This document shows positions 36,395 to 45,651 of a stretch of 64,000 bases of DNA, piece after piece. The stretch covers positions 186,001 to 250,000 of the forward strand of contig PHBP01000003.1 in assembly GCA_002842035.1 (NCBI GenBank), given 5' to 3'. Every line of letters starts with the position of its first letter. The stretch's first letter is position 1. Both the position numbers and the translations under genes were made by a program. The notes under the pieces were generated by a model, which was not told the DNA's origin, did not search any database, and saw nothing but the letters and a program-made list of their open reading frames with translations. Origin of the DNA: Candidatus Cloacimonetes bacterium HGW-Cloacimonetes-2 (GTDB taxonomy: Bacteria; Cloacimonadota; Cloacimonadia; Cloacimonadales; Cloacimonadaceae).

Positions 36395-37857
36395 TGATTC
36401 TCCAAGCTTACCGGTATGATGTACTTGTATTTGTCAACATCACGATATAGATGGAAGAAGAGCACGTCTGTAGCTCCCAAAGAGTCCGGTAGGTTGATTG
36501 TAACCACATTTGTTCCTGCCATAAAGCTCGAGCTTGATTGCCAGAGGAGATGCTCCCTTGAATCAAGTATCTCTATCGTCCAGAGCCCTTCCCATGGCAA
36601 AGACATATTCAAGAGATACTCTCCATTGCGCTTTGTGAGGAACAAATCCGGGGCAATGTCGGCTGCCTGATGATGTGTAGCGGCATCTTCAAAGAGTGCC
36701 AGTATCTCAGGAGGCAAATCTTGTGTAGTCATCGGCTGATAAGCTCTTTGCCCCAGGTAGTCCAAACCACTACCCTTGATCAAACCATCATAGCTAAACA
36801 GCGCTATTCCAGAGAAAGCCCGATCCCTGATCCAATTGATCCTATCCAAGACATTGACTATATCATAATCCAGTACTGACGGGTTCTCGGATGGCACCAG
36901 CGATCCACCGCCTGCGTCCCAAGCCCGGATTCCCATCACAATCTTATCTGTATGTCCAAAACTGTCGATATCATCCAGTATCCTCAGGAAAGCTGTATCA
37001 TTCTTGTGATAATGCATTGGATAAATCTTATCGACGATCCCTCTGTCCAGCCAGTCCCGCCATTCCTGTGCATATTGCACCACTGCTTCATTGTAATCAG
37101 CAAACACCGCTGCTGTAAGCAAGATCTCAGGATCAATACTATCCAGCTCTGCGTGCAAAGCTTCTACAAAACTCGTGACCTGCTTAATCCGCCAGTCATT
37201 CCAGGTTGTTTCCGGATGATCCCTTTTATACTCGTAATACCTGCCCAAAGTGACCGGATGATGACCAAAGGAGGCATTGGGATAACGTATATAATCCAGG
37301 TGAATCCCATCCAACCCGGGATACCCACTGGCGATATCGCAGATAACGTTTTTGATATGCTCCTGTGCCTCGGGAACTCCTGGATCTATAAAGTAACCAT
37401 AGTTATCGATTGCCCGGCTCCTGCCATTGCCCGATTCCCTGGAGAGCCAAGCCCTACGGTTTCGATAGATATAATTCTGTTCCAAATACTGCTGGGCGGT
37501 AGGGGTAGCATTGAAAACCACTACCCAAGCCTGGACACTGAGCCCAAATCTGTGCCCCTCACTCAAAGCATAAGCCAAAGGATCAAAATATGGATCTGCA
37601 AGGATATAGCTACGATACTCAGGATTGGGATACTTACGGGACAAACGATTCTGCGTGTAGAGAGCATCGGATCGGTAACGCACCTCGACCAGGAGTTCAT
37701 TCTGCCCGTTTCTGAGCGCATCCTGGATCACTTGATCGATCTTGGCTGGTGTATTCAACGACCAGGGCAGCACCCACAAAGATCTGATTTCGCTGGAACT
37801 CAGCTCTGTAATTGCAAATAGCAGGAGAGCAATCACCAGCCCTGTACAGCGCTTCAG
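36391..37857 (-). CDS. Secreted GHL10-type glycosidase-like protein
   Basis: 481 residues from GTG 37836, or 488 from CTG 37857. The barrel starts EIRSLWVLPWSLNTPAKIDQ and has GLDGIHLDYIRYP, RDWLDRGIVDKIYPMHY and a C-terminal beta domain, matching the DUF187/glycosyl-hydrolase-like 10 family. It may trim or process polysaccharide in the periplasm. I favour the CTG: GAGGAG lies 5 bases upstream, it overlaps the xseA stop (CTGA, mirroring the ATGA overlaps downstream), and only then does the signal peptide gain basic residues (LKRCTGLVIALLLFAI). The GTG start leaves no charged n-region. Start is moderate, family is good. Confidence 0.82.
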   Translation of the reverse strand: MKRCTGLVIALLLFAITELSSSEIRSLWVLPWSLNTPAKIDQVIQDALRNGQNELLVEVRYRSDALYTQNRLSRKYPNPEYRSYILADPYFDPLAYALSEGHRFGLSVQAWVVVFNATPTAQQYLEQNYIYRNRRAWLSRESGNGRSRAIDNYGYFIDPGVPEAQEHIKNVICDIASGYPGLDGIHLDYIRYPNASFGHHPVTLGRYYEYKRDHPETTWNDWRIKQVTSFVEALHAELDSIDPEILLTAAVFADYNEAVVQYAQEWRDWLDRGIVDKIYPMHYHKNDTAFLRILDDIDSFGHTDKIVMGIRAWDAGGGSLVPSENPSVLDYDIVNVLDRINWIRDRAFSGIALFSYDGLIKGSGLDYLGQRAYQPMTTQDLPPEILALFEDAATHHQAADIAPDLFLTKRNGEYLLNMSLPWEGLWTIEILDSREHLLWQSSSSFMAGTNVVTINLPDSLGATDVLFFHLYRDVDKYKYIIPVSLENQ

Positions 37858-39200
37858 AAGGTCTCCTCTTCACTGGTGGAGTGTACTTCCAGATCAGCTA
37901 TTCCATCCGAAAGTATTAGTTTCAGGCTGTCATGTTTGTCTATTTGACGGATCGAACGCAACAGCTTATCTCCTTTTTGGACAATGGCATAACCTTTGGA
38001 GAGGATGTGCTTTGGCGAGCTCGAGCTGAGCCTCAGTTCTAGCAGGTCGATTTGTTCCTGCTTGAGTCTGATGGCATCAGCGCTCCGGATTTTAACTCTC
38101 TGTTCAATGGCATCCAGACGCCTGTCACTGCTCATAATCCTGGTCTTTAGATTGTACTTTCCGCCCGAGATAAAGGTATCACCGACCCTTTGCAGCATCT
38201 GAGCCTTTTGCTTTAGTTTTTGTCTTACGTTTTCGAGCTTCATCGTTGCCATATCAAGATCGCGTCCATAGCGATTAACCACCTGTACCGGGTTGTTTGC
38301 CTGAAGCTTGTGATCAGCAAGCTGCAAACGACCAATTTTGCTATTCAGCACGCGCTTTGCCAGAATATCCATCCTCTTGCCAAGAGCCGTTAGATAAGCC
38401 ATCAGATCTGCCTTATCCGGCACAGACAATTCGGCGGCTGCGGATGGAGTCGGAGCTCGATGATCAGCTACAAAATCACTGATCGAAAAGTCAATTTCGT
38501 GTCCCACAGCGGAGATCACCGGGATGCGCGAGGCAAATACAGCCCTCGCTAAGCCTTCGTCGTTAAAAGCCCAAAGATCTTCTTGTGATCCGCCTCCACG
38601 AGTGAGGATTATCAAGTCGATATCGTTTCTCGTGTTAAAGTACTTCATACCCTTGATAAGCTGAGGAGGAGCATCAGAACCTTGTACCAGAGCCGGATAG
38701 AGTATCACCTCCACCGGGAAACGCCGCTTCAGGATGTTCATAATATCCTGCAGAGCTGCTCCGGTGGGCGAACTCACTATCCCAATCTTTTGCGGATAGC
38801 GGGGAAGAGGCTGTTTATGTTCAGCGCTAAAGAGCCCCTCAGCTTCGAGCTTTTTCTTGAGCAGCTCAAACTGCCGTGCCAGATCGCCTTGCCCTGATAA
38901 CTGCATCGAATTGACATTGAGATTATAGGTTCCGCCTTTCTCATAAACGGTCAGCCTACCAAAGCAAATCACCTGCATACCATCTTCCGGCTTGAAATTC
39001 ATACTGAAATTCGAATTTCGGAAGAAAGTGCAACGCATCGTTGCCTTGGCATCTTTGAGGTTGAAGTACATATGCCCGGAGCTGTGGTGAGTGAAATTGC
39101 TGATTTCCCCGGTGATATACATCGGTTCGATCGTGCTTTCAATCACTTGCCTCAGGTGCATCGTGACTTCGTAAACGCTGAATACTATGATCTCATCCAT
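37854..39200 (-). CDS. xseA: Exodeoxyribonuclease VII large subunit
   Basis: 448 residues. N-terminal OB fold (YITGEISNFTHHSSGHMYFNLKD), catalytic domain with IVSSPTGAALQDIMNIL, TRGGGSQEDLWAFNDE, and HEIDFSISDFVADHRAPTPSAAAEL, then a coiled-coil C-terminus ending in a DG-containing strand. With XseB it degrades single-stranded DNA to oligonucleotides. No xseB follows; polysaccharide genes do. The ATG has no close Shine-Dalgarno sequence and sits 6 bases after a -10 box. Confidence 0.95.
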   Translation of the reverse strand: MDEIIVFSVYEVTMHLRQVIESTIEPMYITGEISNFTHHSSGHMYFNLKDAKATMRCTFFRNSNFSMNFKPEDGMQVICFGRLTVYEKGGTYNLNVNSMQLSGQGDLARQFELLKKKLEAEGLFSAEHKQPLPRYPQKIGIVSSPTGAALQDIMNILKRRFPVEVILYPALVQGSDAPPQLIKGMKYFNTRNDIDLIILTRGGGSQEDLWAFNDEGLARAVFASRIPVISAVGHEIDFSISDFVADHRAPTPSAAAELSVPDKADLMAYLTALGKRMDILAKRVLNSKIGRLQLADHKLQANNPVQVVNRYGRDLDMATMKLENVRQKLKQKAQMLQRVGDTFISGGKYNLKTRIMSSDRRLDAIEQRVKIRSADAIRLKQEQIDLLELRLSSSSPKHILSKGYAIVQKGDKLLRSIRQIDKHDSLKLILSDGIADLEVHSTSEEETF

Positions 39201-39206
39201 AGGGAG

Positions 39207-39236
39207 TTAATAAATCCACCTTGCAAATTCTGTCAA
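39207..39236 (-). promoter_or_regulatory. Promoter directly before xseA
   Basis: On the minus strand TTGACA (39236-39231), 18-base spacer, TATTAA (39212-39207), then 6 bases to the ATG at 39200, so transcription would start at or near the start codon. Confidence 0.55.
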
Positions 39237-39314
39237 CAAGCTTGCTATCAATACCTTGTGCACGCCTTTTGGATGAAGCAATCCTAAAACCTTGCAGGAC
39301 AGTTGTATGATGCC

Positions 39315-39375
39315 TGTTCAAGCAGGATTCAAGCAGGATAGAAGCAGGATTGATGCAGGATATCAAGCAGAAAGC
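39315..39375 (+). repeat. Dispersed 11-bp repeat element, copy 5
   Basis: TGTTC, AAGCAGGATTC, AAGCAGGATAG, AAGCAGGATTG, then ATGCAGGATATC and AAGCAGAAAGC. The left flank TTGCAGGACAG (39292-39302) matches the flank of copy 6. It lies 50 bases left of the stop of the C25-like gene and next to its terminator. Confidence 0.85.
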
Positions 39376-39407
39376 AAAACCCCGGATCCACGAGGGAACC
39401 GGGGTTT
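39376..39407 (-). terminator. Terminator of the C25-like gene
   Basis: AAACCCCGG (39377-39385) and CCGGGGTTT (39399-39407) form a 9-bp stem; on the minus strand TTTTGCTTT follows. Confidence 0.8.
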
Positions 39408-39424
39408 GATTTATTTATCCGGGT

Positions 39425-42400
39425 TTACTTAACGAGAAGCATTTTGCGGGTCTCGCTACGTGAACCCATTTCCAATCTGTAGAAATAGATACCGCTGGAG
39501 ACATTGCGACCTGCATCATCCAGTCCATTCCAGACTAGGCGATTTGGTCCTGCTGAGACGTTTCCATCGTGCAGAGTCCGGACAATCTGACCCTTGATAT
39601 TGCTGATCACGAGCTTGGCAGGGCCGGCTTGATCTGCATTGAAGGAGATAGTAGTGGTCGGATTGAAAGGATTAGGATAGTTTTGGGCAAGACGGAAACC
39701 GGTGATTACTACTTCGTCATCGTTTGAGACGTAGTTGTCGGGAGCCACGGTGGTAAATTTTATGGCGAGTCCGGCTTGCAGTGTAGCGGCTGTAATAGGA
39801 TACTGATTGCCGTGGGTATAGGTAAGTCCATCGAGCTGACGGTGATCTTCGATACCGACTGTGCAATAGTTTGTGGTGGTGCCTGGATTGTCAACAGTGT
39901 GATACTGCACAACGATATCGCCATCATCGTTGTTCTTGGGATAGAGGATGATCTGGAATTTCTCCAGAGATGCATCCTGTCCGGCATTGATGTTGTACTG
40001 GTTGTATGCATCGTTCCATTCAACGATATAGCGGTTGTTTGCCGCATCGTGCCAATAGCTGATGCGCATATCGTTGAATATGCCATTGCCTTCATTATCT
40101 ACACCGGTCTTCATTCCTTTGAGATCATCCCAATAGCCGGCTATCATCGCGTAAGGTCCCAAAGCGGCAGGGATGTAGTGGTTGTAGAAATCGAACATAT
40201 CGGTCTCGCCAAAGGACAGCCAGCCGTTTGAGCAGATCGAAATAGTGTCGTAGTCAATCCCGTAGTATTTGAATGTAAAGGGCAATTGAACTACGCGTAC
40301 ACCATCGTCCTGAATAGTCCAGACAGTGCCCTGTCCACCTTCATTGGGATCAATACCGACCCAGTTGTAGGTGGGCTTTTGGCTATAAGCGAGGTCTGTG
40401 CTGTCATAAGCAAAATAGCCATATTCGCAGGGACCGGTCGGATCAGAGGAACTGGGAGTGCCTGCTACAACGGAGTAGTAAGGCGAAGCGAAATAGACAT
40501 CGGTGCCATTGACTTCAAAGTGCAGCTTGATGTTTCTGCCATTGTAAGTATTAGCTGCTACCTGGATGTTGATATCGACATTCTTTGTCTCCCAGGCAGC
40601 GAACATTCCAAGCTCTATTTGAGGCGAGGTGACTGTCGCGGCATTTGTCTGGGATGTGATCTGTAGTGTAGCTGAATTTATATTGAAGTTCGAATTGTTC
40701 TTTATCTGGAAACTCACCGGGTTGTTTGCACCAAGATTGAGGGTGCCACTGTGGTTCAGGATTACCAGATCCTTGTTGTTGGGAGTAACGCTTGCGATAT
40801 GGGTGCTGCGCACGATACCGTTTTGCATAACTTGCAGTTTGAAGTAAATAGGGATTCTGGGGTTGACGCCAAAGTTCAATGTGAAGTTGAAATCAGCCTC
40901 GGGAGTAGCTGTCGGGGTGACAGAACCAAGATCGACTGTATCCGTCTGAATATTGACCAGTTCCGGTCTTAGGAAGCTGATCTTGACGCTCACATTATTG
41001 ATGGTGGCTTCTGTGTTGTTTTCCACGATGGTGGCGATATTGATCTGCTCACCGGTAACCGAGAATTCAGTATTGCTGATGGACAAAGGAGCTGCAGCGG
41101 TGGGAGTAAGTACTTTTTGCAGAGGAACCATATTGTCACGGGTGATGGTAACGGTCAGGTCGCCGGTTTGATCGGGATCAATCTGGATCAAGCCAATGCC
41201 GTGTTCGACTTTGGCATAGCTATAGGTAATTCCATCTTTTGTGGCTGTGATAGTAGCACCATCAAGATTGGCAGCGTTGATCTGAATATGGGTGTCAGAT
41301 TGGGCAAAAGTAAGCCCGTTTACGAATACCGAATCATTGATCTGATCAGGCACCAATACCCACATATTGAGGGAAGGATCGCTCAGCAGGTTGTAAACGT
41401 GGTAATAGAAGCTTACATATTGGTTTGGTGCAAGATCATTGGGGAAGTTTTTATAGAGCTCAATCTTGCCGTTGAGGACGCTGGCTCCAAAGCTGCGGAC
41501 ACCATAATCCAGTATGGCACGGAAAGAACCGGAGGAGATGGAGTTGTTTAGCCTGGTCTTGGTGTGCAGATCGGAGGGCCCTACGAATGCAACGCAACCA
41601 CCGGGACTGGTGAGTGTGCCCATACGCATCCACTTCTCACCAAAGGAGGGATTGACCGTATTGGCAAAGTCGCCTGTATTACAAACGATTGAGAAGACGA
41701 TCGGCATCTTTGCGCCATTGAAAGTGTTATTGAGATCAGCAAGGTGGAAAGAAGGATAGTGCCAGCCATTGGCATCGCCCCATCCGCGATAGCTGATGAA
41801 TTGAACACCTTGGTTGATAGAGGTTTGGATCAATGAAGTGCCGGGGTAGGTGGGTGGATAATAGACCGTATCCACTGCGGTGTATCCATAATCCAGGAAG
41901 CGGTTTCTCAACCAGCGGGACATATGAATCGGAGTGGTGGGACGCAGGTTGCCTTCTGCAAAGTTTCCTGCGATAGTGACGGCACGTTTCATCCAGTTTG
42001 TATCGGCCATCATAGGTGTCTTTTCGTATGAGACAGTTTTGTTTAGCATCACGATAAGTTCTGATACATTATTAAAAGAGAATCTTCCGGCCAGCATCTC
42101 TGGGAAGTAGTCATCACCGGTGATCAAAGTGTATTGATGATCGTCAGCGTCATTTTCCTGATACTCCGGCGAAGGATAGAAAGCTGTGGGGATTGAATAG
42201 GTACCGGTGACATCGCCAAATAGCATCAAGTAGTCGCATTGGTATTGGTTGTAATGAGCGGTAATGGCAGCCTTGAATTGATCTAGAGTTTCGCCGATAT
42301 TGCTTTTGTTTAGGACATAGACTTCGAATCCACGCTGCTGTTTCCATCTTATGTATTCGGCTTGGTAGGGTTCAAGAGCGCTATGCGAAATGATCAGCAT

Positions 42401-42943
42401 ACTTGGGCGTCCGATGGGCAGATAACGCAGATAGCAGGTATCCCAGTTGTCTGCGAGATTCTTGTATGCATCAACAAAGGCGGGGGATACGGATTGTGGG
42501 ATTGCTATCGGATTCTGTCCATTCAGTCCGAAATCAATGCTGTTCAAAGTACGAACCAGACCACTTTCTTCAAACTGGGCGCGGATCTTGACTGTGAAGC
42601 CTTTCATCTCGCGGAATGTGAAGCTGTTGGACATCACGACAGTGTCGTCCCGCAGGTTATTTTCCGTATAGAGTAAGGTCCCGTTTTGATCGAATACGTT
42701 CCAGGACATCTGGTTTACTTGTATATCAACGCTTTCATAGGGAAGCGCGAAGGTTTTGCTGACGTAGGACACGGTGTCCAAGCCATCATCATTGTCTGGG
42801 CTGTTATCTTCAACGAGGGGGGCAGCACGAAAATCGCTCAGTCTGGCACTGACGCCACTGGCTGTGCTTTGATACTGCTCCAGGCTCATCGCGGATAAGA
42901 TACTCAAGGAGAGTAGGATCGCTATAATTGCTGTCAGTCTCAT
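39425..42943 (-). CDS. Gingipain-like (C25) secreted protein with altered His motif and FlgD-like sorting domain
   Basis: 1172 residues. GGGAGAA before the ATG; signal peptide MRLTAIIAILLSLSILSAMS. Residues ~170-560 match the peptidase C25 domain: MLIISHSALEPYQAEYIRWKQQRGF, YLMLFGDV, then YRGWGDANGW (W388) and FSIVCNTGDF (C near 420). In active C25 enzymes the first block usually reads G-H-G with the catalytic His; here it is G-W-G, although a His follows the next Trp (WHYPSF). Later Ig-like domains, a YFAYDSTDLAY ... ICSNGWLSFGE module, and the sorting domain YPNPFNPTTTISFNA ... GIYFYRL ... KMLLVK. Activity is uncertain. Confidence 0.85.
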   Translation of the reverse strand: MRLTAIIAILLSLSILSAMSLEQYQSTASGVSARLSDFRAAPLVEDNSPDNDDGLDTVSYVSKTFALPYESVDIQVNQMSWNVFDQNGTLLYTENNLRDDTVVMSNSFTFREMKGFTVKIRAQFEESGLVRTLNSIDFGLNGQNPIAIPQSVSPAFVDAYKNLADNWDTCYLRYLPIGRPSMLIISHSALEPYQAEYIRWKQQRGFEVYVLNKSNIGETLDQFKAAITAHYNQYQCDYLMLFGDVTGTYSIPTAFYPSPEYQENDADDHQYTLITGDDYFPEMLAGRFSFNNVSELIVMLNKTVSYEKTPMMADTNWMKRAVTIAGNFAEGNLRPTTPIHMSRWLRNRFLDYGYTAVDTVYYPPTYPGTSLIQTSINQGVQFISYRGWGDANGWHYPSFHLADLNNTFNGAKMPIVFSIVCNTGDFANTVNPSFGEKWMRMGTLTSPGGCVAFVGPSDLHTKTRLNNSISSGSFRAILDYGVRSFGASVLNGKIELYKNFPNDLAPNQYVSFYYHVYNLLSDPSLNMWVLVPDQINDSVFVNGLTFAQSDTHIQINAANLDGATITATKDGITYSYAKVEHGIGLIQIDPDQTGDLTVTITRDNMVPLQKVLTPTAAAPLSISNTEFSVTGEQINIATIVENNTEATINNVSVKISFLRPELVNIQTDTVDLGSVTPTATPEADFNFTLNFGVNPRIPIYFKLQVMQNGIVRSTHIASVTPNNKDLVILNHSGTLNLGANNPVSFQIKNNSNFNINSATLQITSQTNAATVTSPQIELGMFAAWETKNVDINIQVAANTYNGRNIKLHFEVNGTDVYFASPYYSVVAGTPSSSDPTGPCEYGYFAYDSTDLAYSQKPTYNWVGIDPNEGGQGTVWTIQDDGVRVVQLPFTFKYYGIDYDTISICSNGWLSFGETDMFDFYNHYIPAALGPYAMIAGYWDDLKGMKTGVDNEGNGIFNDMRISYWHDAANNRYIVEWNDAYNQYNINAGQDASLEKFQIILYPKNNDDGDIVVQYHTVDNPGTTTNYCTVGIEDHRQLDGLTYTHGNQYPITAATLQAGLAIKFTTVAPDNYVSNDDEVVITGFRLAQNYPNPFNPTTTISFNADQAGPAKLVISNIKGQIVRTLHDGNVSAGPNRLVWNGLDDAGRNVSSGIYFYRLEMGSRSETRKMLLVK

Positions 42944-43089
42944 TTGATTCTCCCGTAATTAGTTTGATTTGAATAAATGCAAGAATCGTTCCTAAAAGGA
43001 CTCGGTGATTGGACTTATCAGAAATCACACGTTAGCGGGAGCTCAGAAGGCTGCTAATCGGTGTGGGAAGGGCTTAGTGTGGATGTGTG

Positions 43090-43926
43090 CTAGATACTTA
43101 CTGTGCTGGCTAGAGTCGCTATTGCCATAATTGCTTCGAAGATAATGCCATAATCCGGGTCTGCATATTCAATCGTTCTGCCATCGAGTCTTTTGACATA
43201 GGGCATCATACAGGCTTGATCAGCCATAGATGTGGAGTGTAGCTCTATAGTGAGTTTGTAAGGTGACTCCAGCGTGTAAAGCGGGATATTATCTTTGGAG
43301 AGAGTCTTGTTGATAGCCGTGAAGACAGCTTTCCTTACTAGATTGCGAGGGTAATTCTTGGCAGAGAACTTGGAGTGGGCTTCCTTGGTAGTGATGAATT
43401 CGAGCCAGGGCATAGCATCGGAAGCAAGAAGCTGATCGTGTAAGGCAAGATCACCGCTCACCAGGCTTACCGGAACTCCCAGATAACCGGCATAAGCAGC
43501 ATTGATCAGAGCTTCGCTCATTGGGATATCGTTGATCCAAATCTTCTGGAAACGGCTGTTTGAGTAGCTGTGATCCATATTTGCGCGTATTGTGCCTGTC
43601 GATGCATGGTAACCCAGGAGAAAGACATGGCTGTAGCTGCTGTCCAGCATTGGCATCATATATTGGGGACGTGGCCCGCCTGATATGAGGTAGATCCTTT
43701 CGTCCAAGGCAGTGATATCATAATCCAGGCTGTCTCCTGCAGAGTGTGAATCTGCTATAACAATCTCTGTGATATCATCGTTGTGTCTGCTTTCGCGGAT
43801 AGCTTCGATTACATCAGCGACGTGGTCGTACATTGCTTTCTTGACTGCGGGACGATTGGTTTTCTCGTGATCCCAGTTATAGGTTCCGGGCATTCCTTCC
43901 ATATCAATAGAAAAGTAAAGTTTCAT
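43090..43926 (-). CDS. M55 family D-aminopeptidase (DppA-like)
   Basis: 278 residues. Starts MKLYFSIDMEGMPGTYNWD, the zinc-binding DxEG opening of peptidase family M55, with DSHSAGD, HASTGTIRANMDHSYS and SLVSGDLALHDQ further on. It releases N-terminal D-residues or other small substrates; Bacillus DppA is the model. The ATG at 43926 is used because AAGGAG is then 7 bases away; a GTG just before it is less well placed. It overlaps the psuG stop by one base. Confidence 0.9.
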   Translation of the reverse strand: MKLYFSIDMEGMPGTYNWDHEKTNRPAVKKAMYDHVADVIEAIRESRHNDDITEIVIADSHSAGDSLDYDITALDERIYLISGGPRPQYMMPMLDSSYSHVFLLGYHASTGTIRANMDHSYSNSRFQKIWINDIPMSEALINAAYAGYLGVPVSLVSGDLALHDQLLASDAMPWLEFITTKEAHSKFSAKNYPRNLVRKAVFTAINKTLSKDNIPLYTLESPYKLTIELHSTSMADQACMMPYVKRLDGRTIEYADPDYGIIFEAIMAIATLASTVSI

Positions 43927-44858
43927 CACAAATCTCCTTGGATGCTCTTGGCAAGTCTTGCTGCCAGGATGGCGTTGTTTTCCAGCAGTGCAAGATTGGC
44001 TCTGACTGATTCACCCTCAGTTAGACGGGATAAACAGTCAAGCAGAAAAGGAGTGAGTGCTTTACCTGTGATGTTCTTAGACTTTGCTGTATCAATAGCG
44101 TTGAGGATCTGAGGCTCAATTGTCTCTGCGGGGATTTGTGCTGCAGCAGGTATTGGATTTGCTATCAGGATTCCCGAAGGCCTGTCTCTGTACTCGAGAT
44201 GATTGTAATAGAAAGCTGTAAACTCAAGCTCTGTGGAGATGCTATCTATGAAATATGTGCTGGTGGAGCTGTAGAAACATGGAAACTTATCTGTCATCCA
44301 GCCCAAGACTGGCACAGCGTTGGTTTCCAGCATCTCCAGTGTAGCAGGTATATCCAGAATGGCTTTGCATCCTGCTGAGACTACCACTACCGGTATCTCG
44401 GACAGGGCTTTGATATCCATCGAGATATCAGGGATACTTTGCCAATCCCGGTGTACTCCGCCTATGCCTCCGGTTGCAAAGACCTTGATATCGGCCAAGT
44501 GAGCCAGGAGCATCGTTGCAGATACAGTAGTTCCGCCTGTCTTTCCCTGTGCCAAAGCCAAAGCAAGATCCCGCATTGATACTTTCATCAGCTTAGTAGC
44601 AGTATCGGTCATTCTCTCTTTCAGAGTGTCTTTGTCCTGCTCAGACAAGCCTATATGGGCCTTGCCATCGATCACTGCTATGGTAGCAGGAACGCATCCG
44701 TTGTCGTAGATGGTTTCTTCGAGCCGGGAGAGTGTATCAAAATTGAGTGGATATGGCAGTCCGTGAGTTATCACAGTAGATTCAAGTGCTACTATGGGGG
44801 TATTATGAGAGAAAGCTGATGATACTTTATCAGATAAAACAATGCTAACTGGGGTCAT
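43926..44858 (-). CDS. psuG: Pseudouridine-5'-phosphate glycosidase
   Basis: 310 residues. Splits pseudouridine 5'-phosphate into uracil and ribose 5-phosphate. Family motifs VALESTVITHGLPYP, GKTGGTTVSATMLLAH, FATGGIGGVHR and VSAGCKAILDIPATLE are all present. The partner kinase psuK is not seen in the window. Transcribed with the M55 gene, with GGAG before the ATG. Confidence 0.93.
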   Translation of the reverse strand: MTPVSIVLSDKVSSAFSHNTPIVALESTVITHGLPYPLNFDTLSRLEETIYDNGCVPATIAVIDGKAHIGLSEQDKDTLKERMTDTATKLMKVSMRDLALALAQGKTGGTTVSATMLLAHLADIKVFATGGIGGVHRDWQSIPDISMDIKALSEIPVVVVSAGCKAILDIPATLEMLETNAVPVLGWMTDKFPCFYSSTSTYFIDSISTELEFTAFYYNHLEYRDRPSGILIANPIPAAAQIPAETIEPQILNAIDTAKSKNITGKALTPFLLDCLSRLTEGESVRANLALLENNAILAARLAKSIQGDL

Positions 44859-44884
44859 TGGCGTGCTCCAATCTGGTTATAATT

Positions 44885-44930
44885 ATGGAATCAATCGTTG
44901 TTCCTGCGCCCGAACAATGATTGATTCCAT
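44885..44930. terminator. Long hairpin between rlpA-like gene and psuG
   Basis: Two 19-base arms (44885-44903 and 44912-44930) are inverted copies with one mismatch, loop CTGCGCCC. It follows the rlpA-like stop by 7 bases. No T-tract, so it could be a processing or protecting hairpin. Confidence 0.55.
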
Positions 44931-44937
44931 TCCAAGA

Positions 44938-45456
44938 CTAATTCAGTGTGACTTGTTCCTGAATGGTCTGGATGTCACTTAGCTGTGTCTCTTGAGGGTA
45001 GATCAGTACTTCGACAGGCGCTACTCCGGCAGCTATCAGATCTAATTCTCTGGCGGCAGCATAAGAAATATCAAGCTGTCTGCCACGTGTGAAGGGACCA
45101 CGGTCTGTGACGCGTACGATAACGGACTTGCCGTTTCTGGGATTGGTTACTTTGAGGAGGGTGTTGAAGGGGAGGGATTTGTGTGCGCAGGTCATTGCAT
45201 TGCGGTCATAGCGCTCACCGCTTGCTGTTTTCCGACCGTGGAATCTTCCTCCATAATAGGAAGTTACCATAGTCTCCCGGATGGGAATAATCCCCGGTGG
45301 TTCTTGTGTTTGTAGCGAATCTATCACCAAAGAGCTTTGCTCCAGAGAGATTTCTTCACTACCGATTCCGCTGGCTTGTTCTGCTATTACGGGGGCGATA
45401 ATCACCAGATGTAATCCCAGAAATGTAGCCAATAGTAGTTTTGTTTTTTGATTCAT
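44938..45456 (-). CDS. RlpA-like septal ring lytic transglycosylase family protein
   Basis: 172 residues with an N-terminal signal peptide ([25 protein letters not shown]). The double-psi beta-barrel holds [41 protein letters not shown], then [20 protein letters not shown] with the RlpA catalytic Asp. No SPOR domain, so it is shorter than E. coli RlpA. Periplasmic, peptidoglycan-cleaving role inferred from the family. No strong Shine-Dalgarno sequence. Confidence 0.88.
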   Translation of the reverse strand: MNQKTKLLLATFLGLHLVIIAPVIAEQASGIGSEEISLEQSSLVIDSLQTQEPPGIIPIRETMVTSYYGGRFHGRKTASGERYDRNAMTCAHKSLPFNTLLKVTNPRNGKSVIVRVTDRGPFTRGRQLDISYAAARELDLIAAGVAPVEVLIYPQETQLSDIQTIQEQVTLN

Positions 45457-45651
45457 AAGTTTACCATTAAGTATAGGATGGTCTTGATAAATCTGAGGGG
45501 CTAATTTTTGTCAAGAAAAAAATGTCAAAAAAGCTAGTAACTGCATATACCGCATATCCTTGCAGCTCTGGATCGCAGGCTTCCCAAAAGCCTTTCTTGA
45601 CAGCATTCAAGGCGTGATTTCTATCAAATCAATCAAAATATTGGAGATCTT

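Noticed and set aside
36952-37821. 289-codon plus-strand frame
   Set aside because: Antisense to the GHL10-like gene with no independent support.
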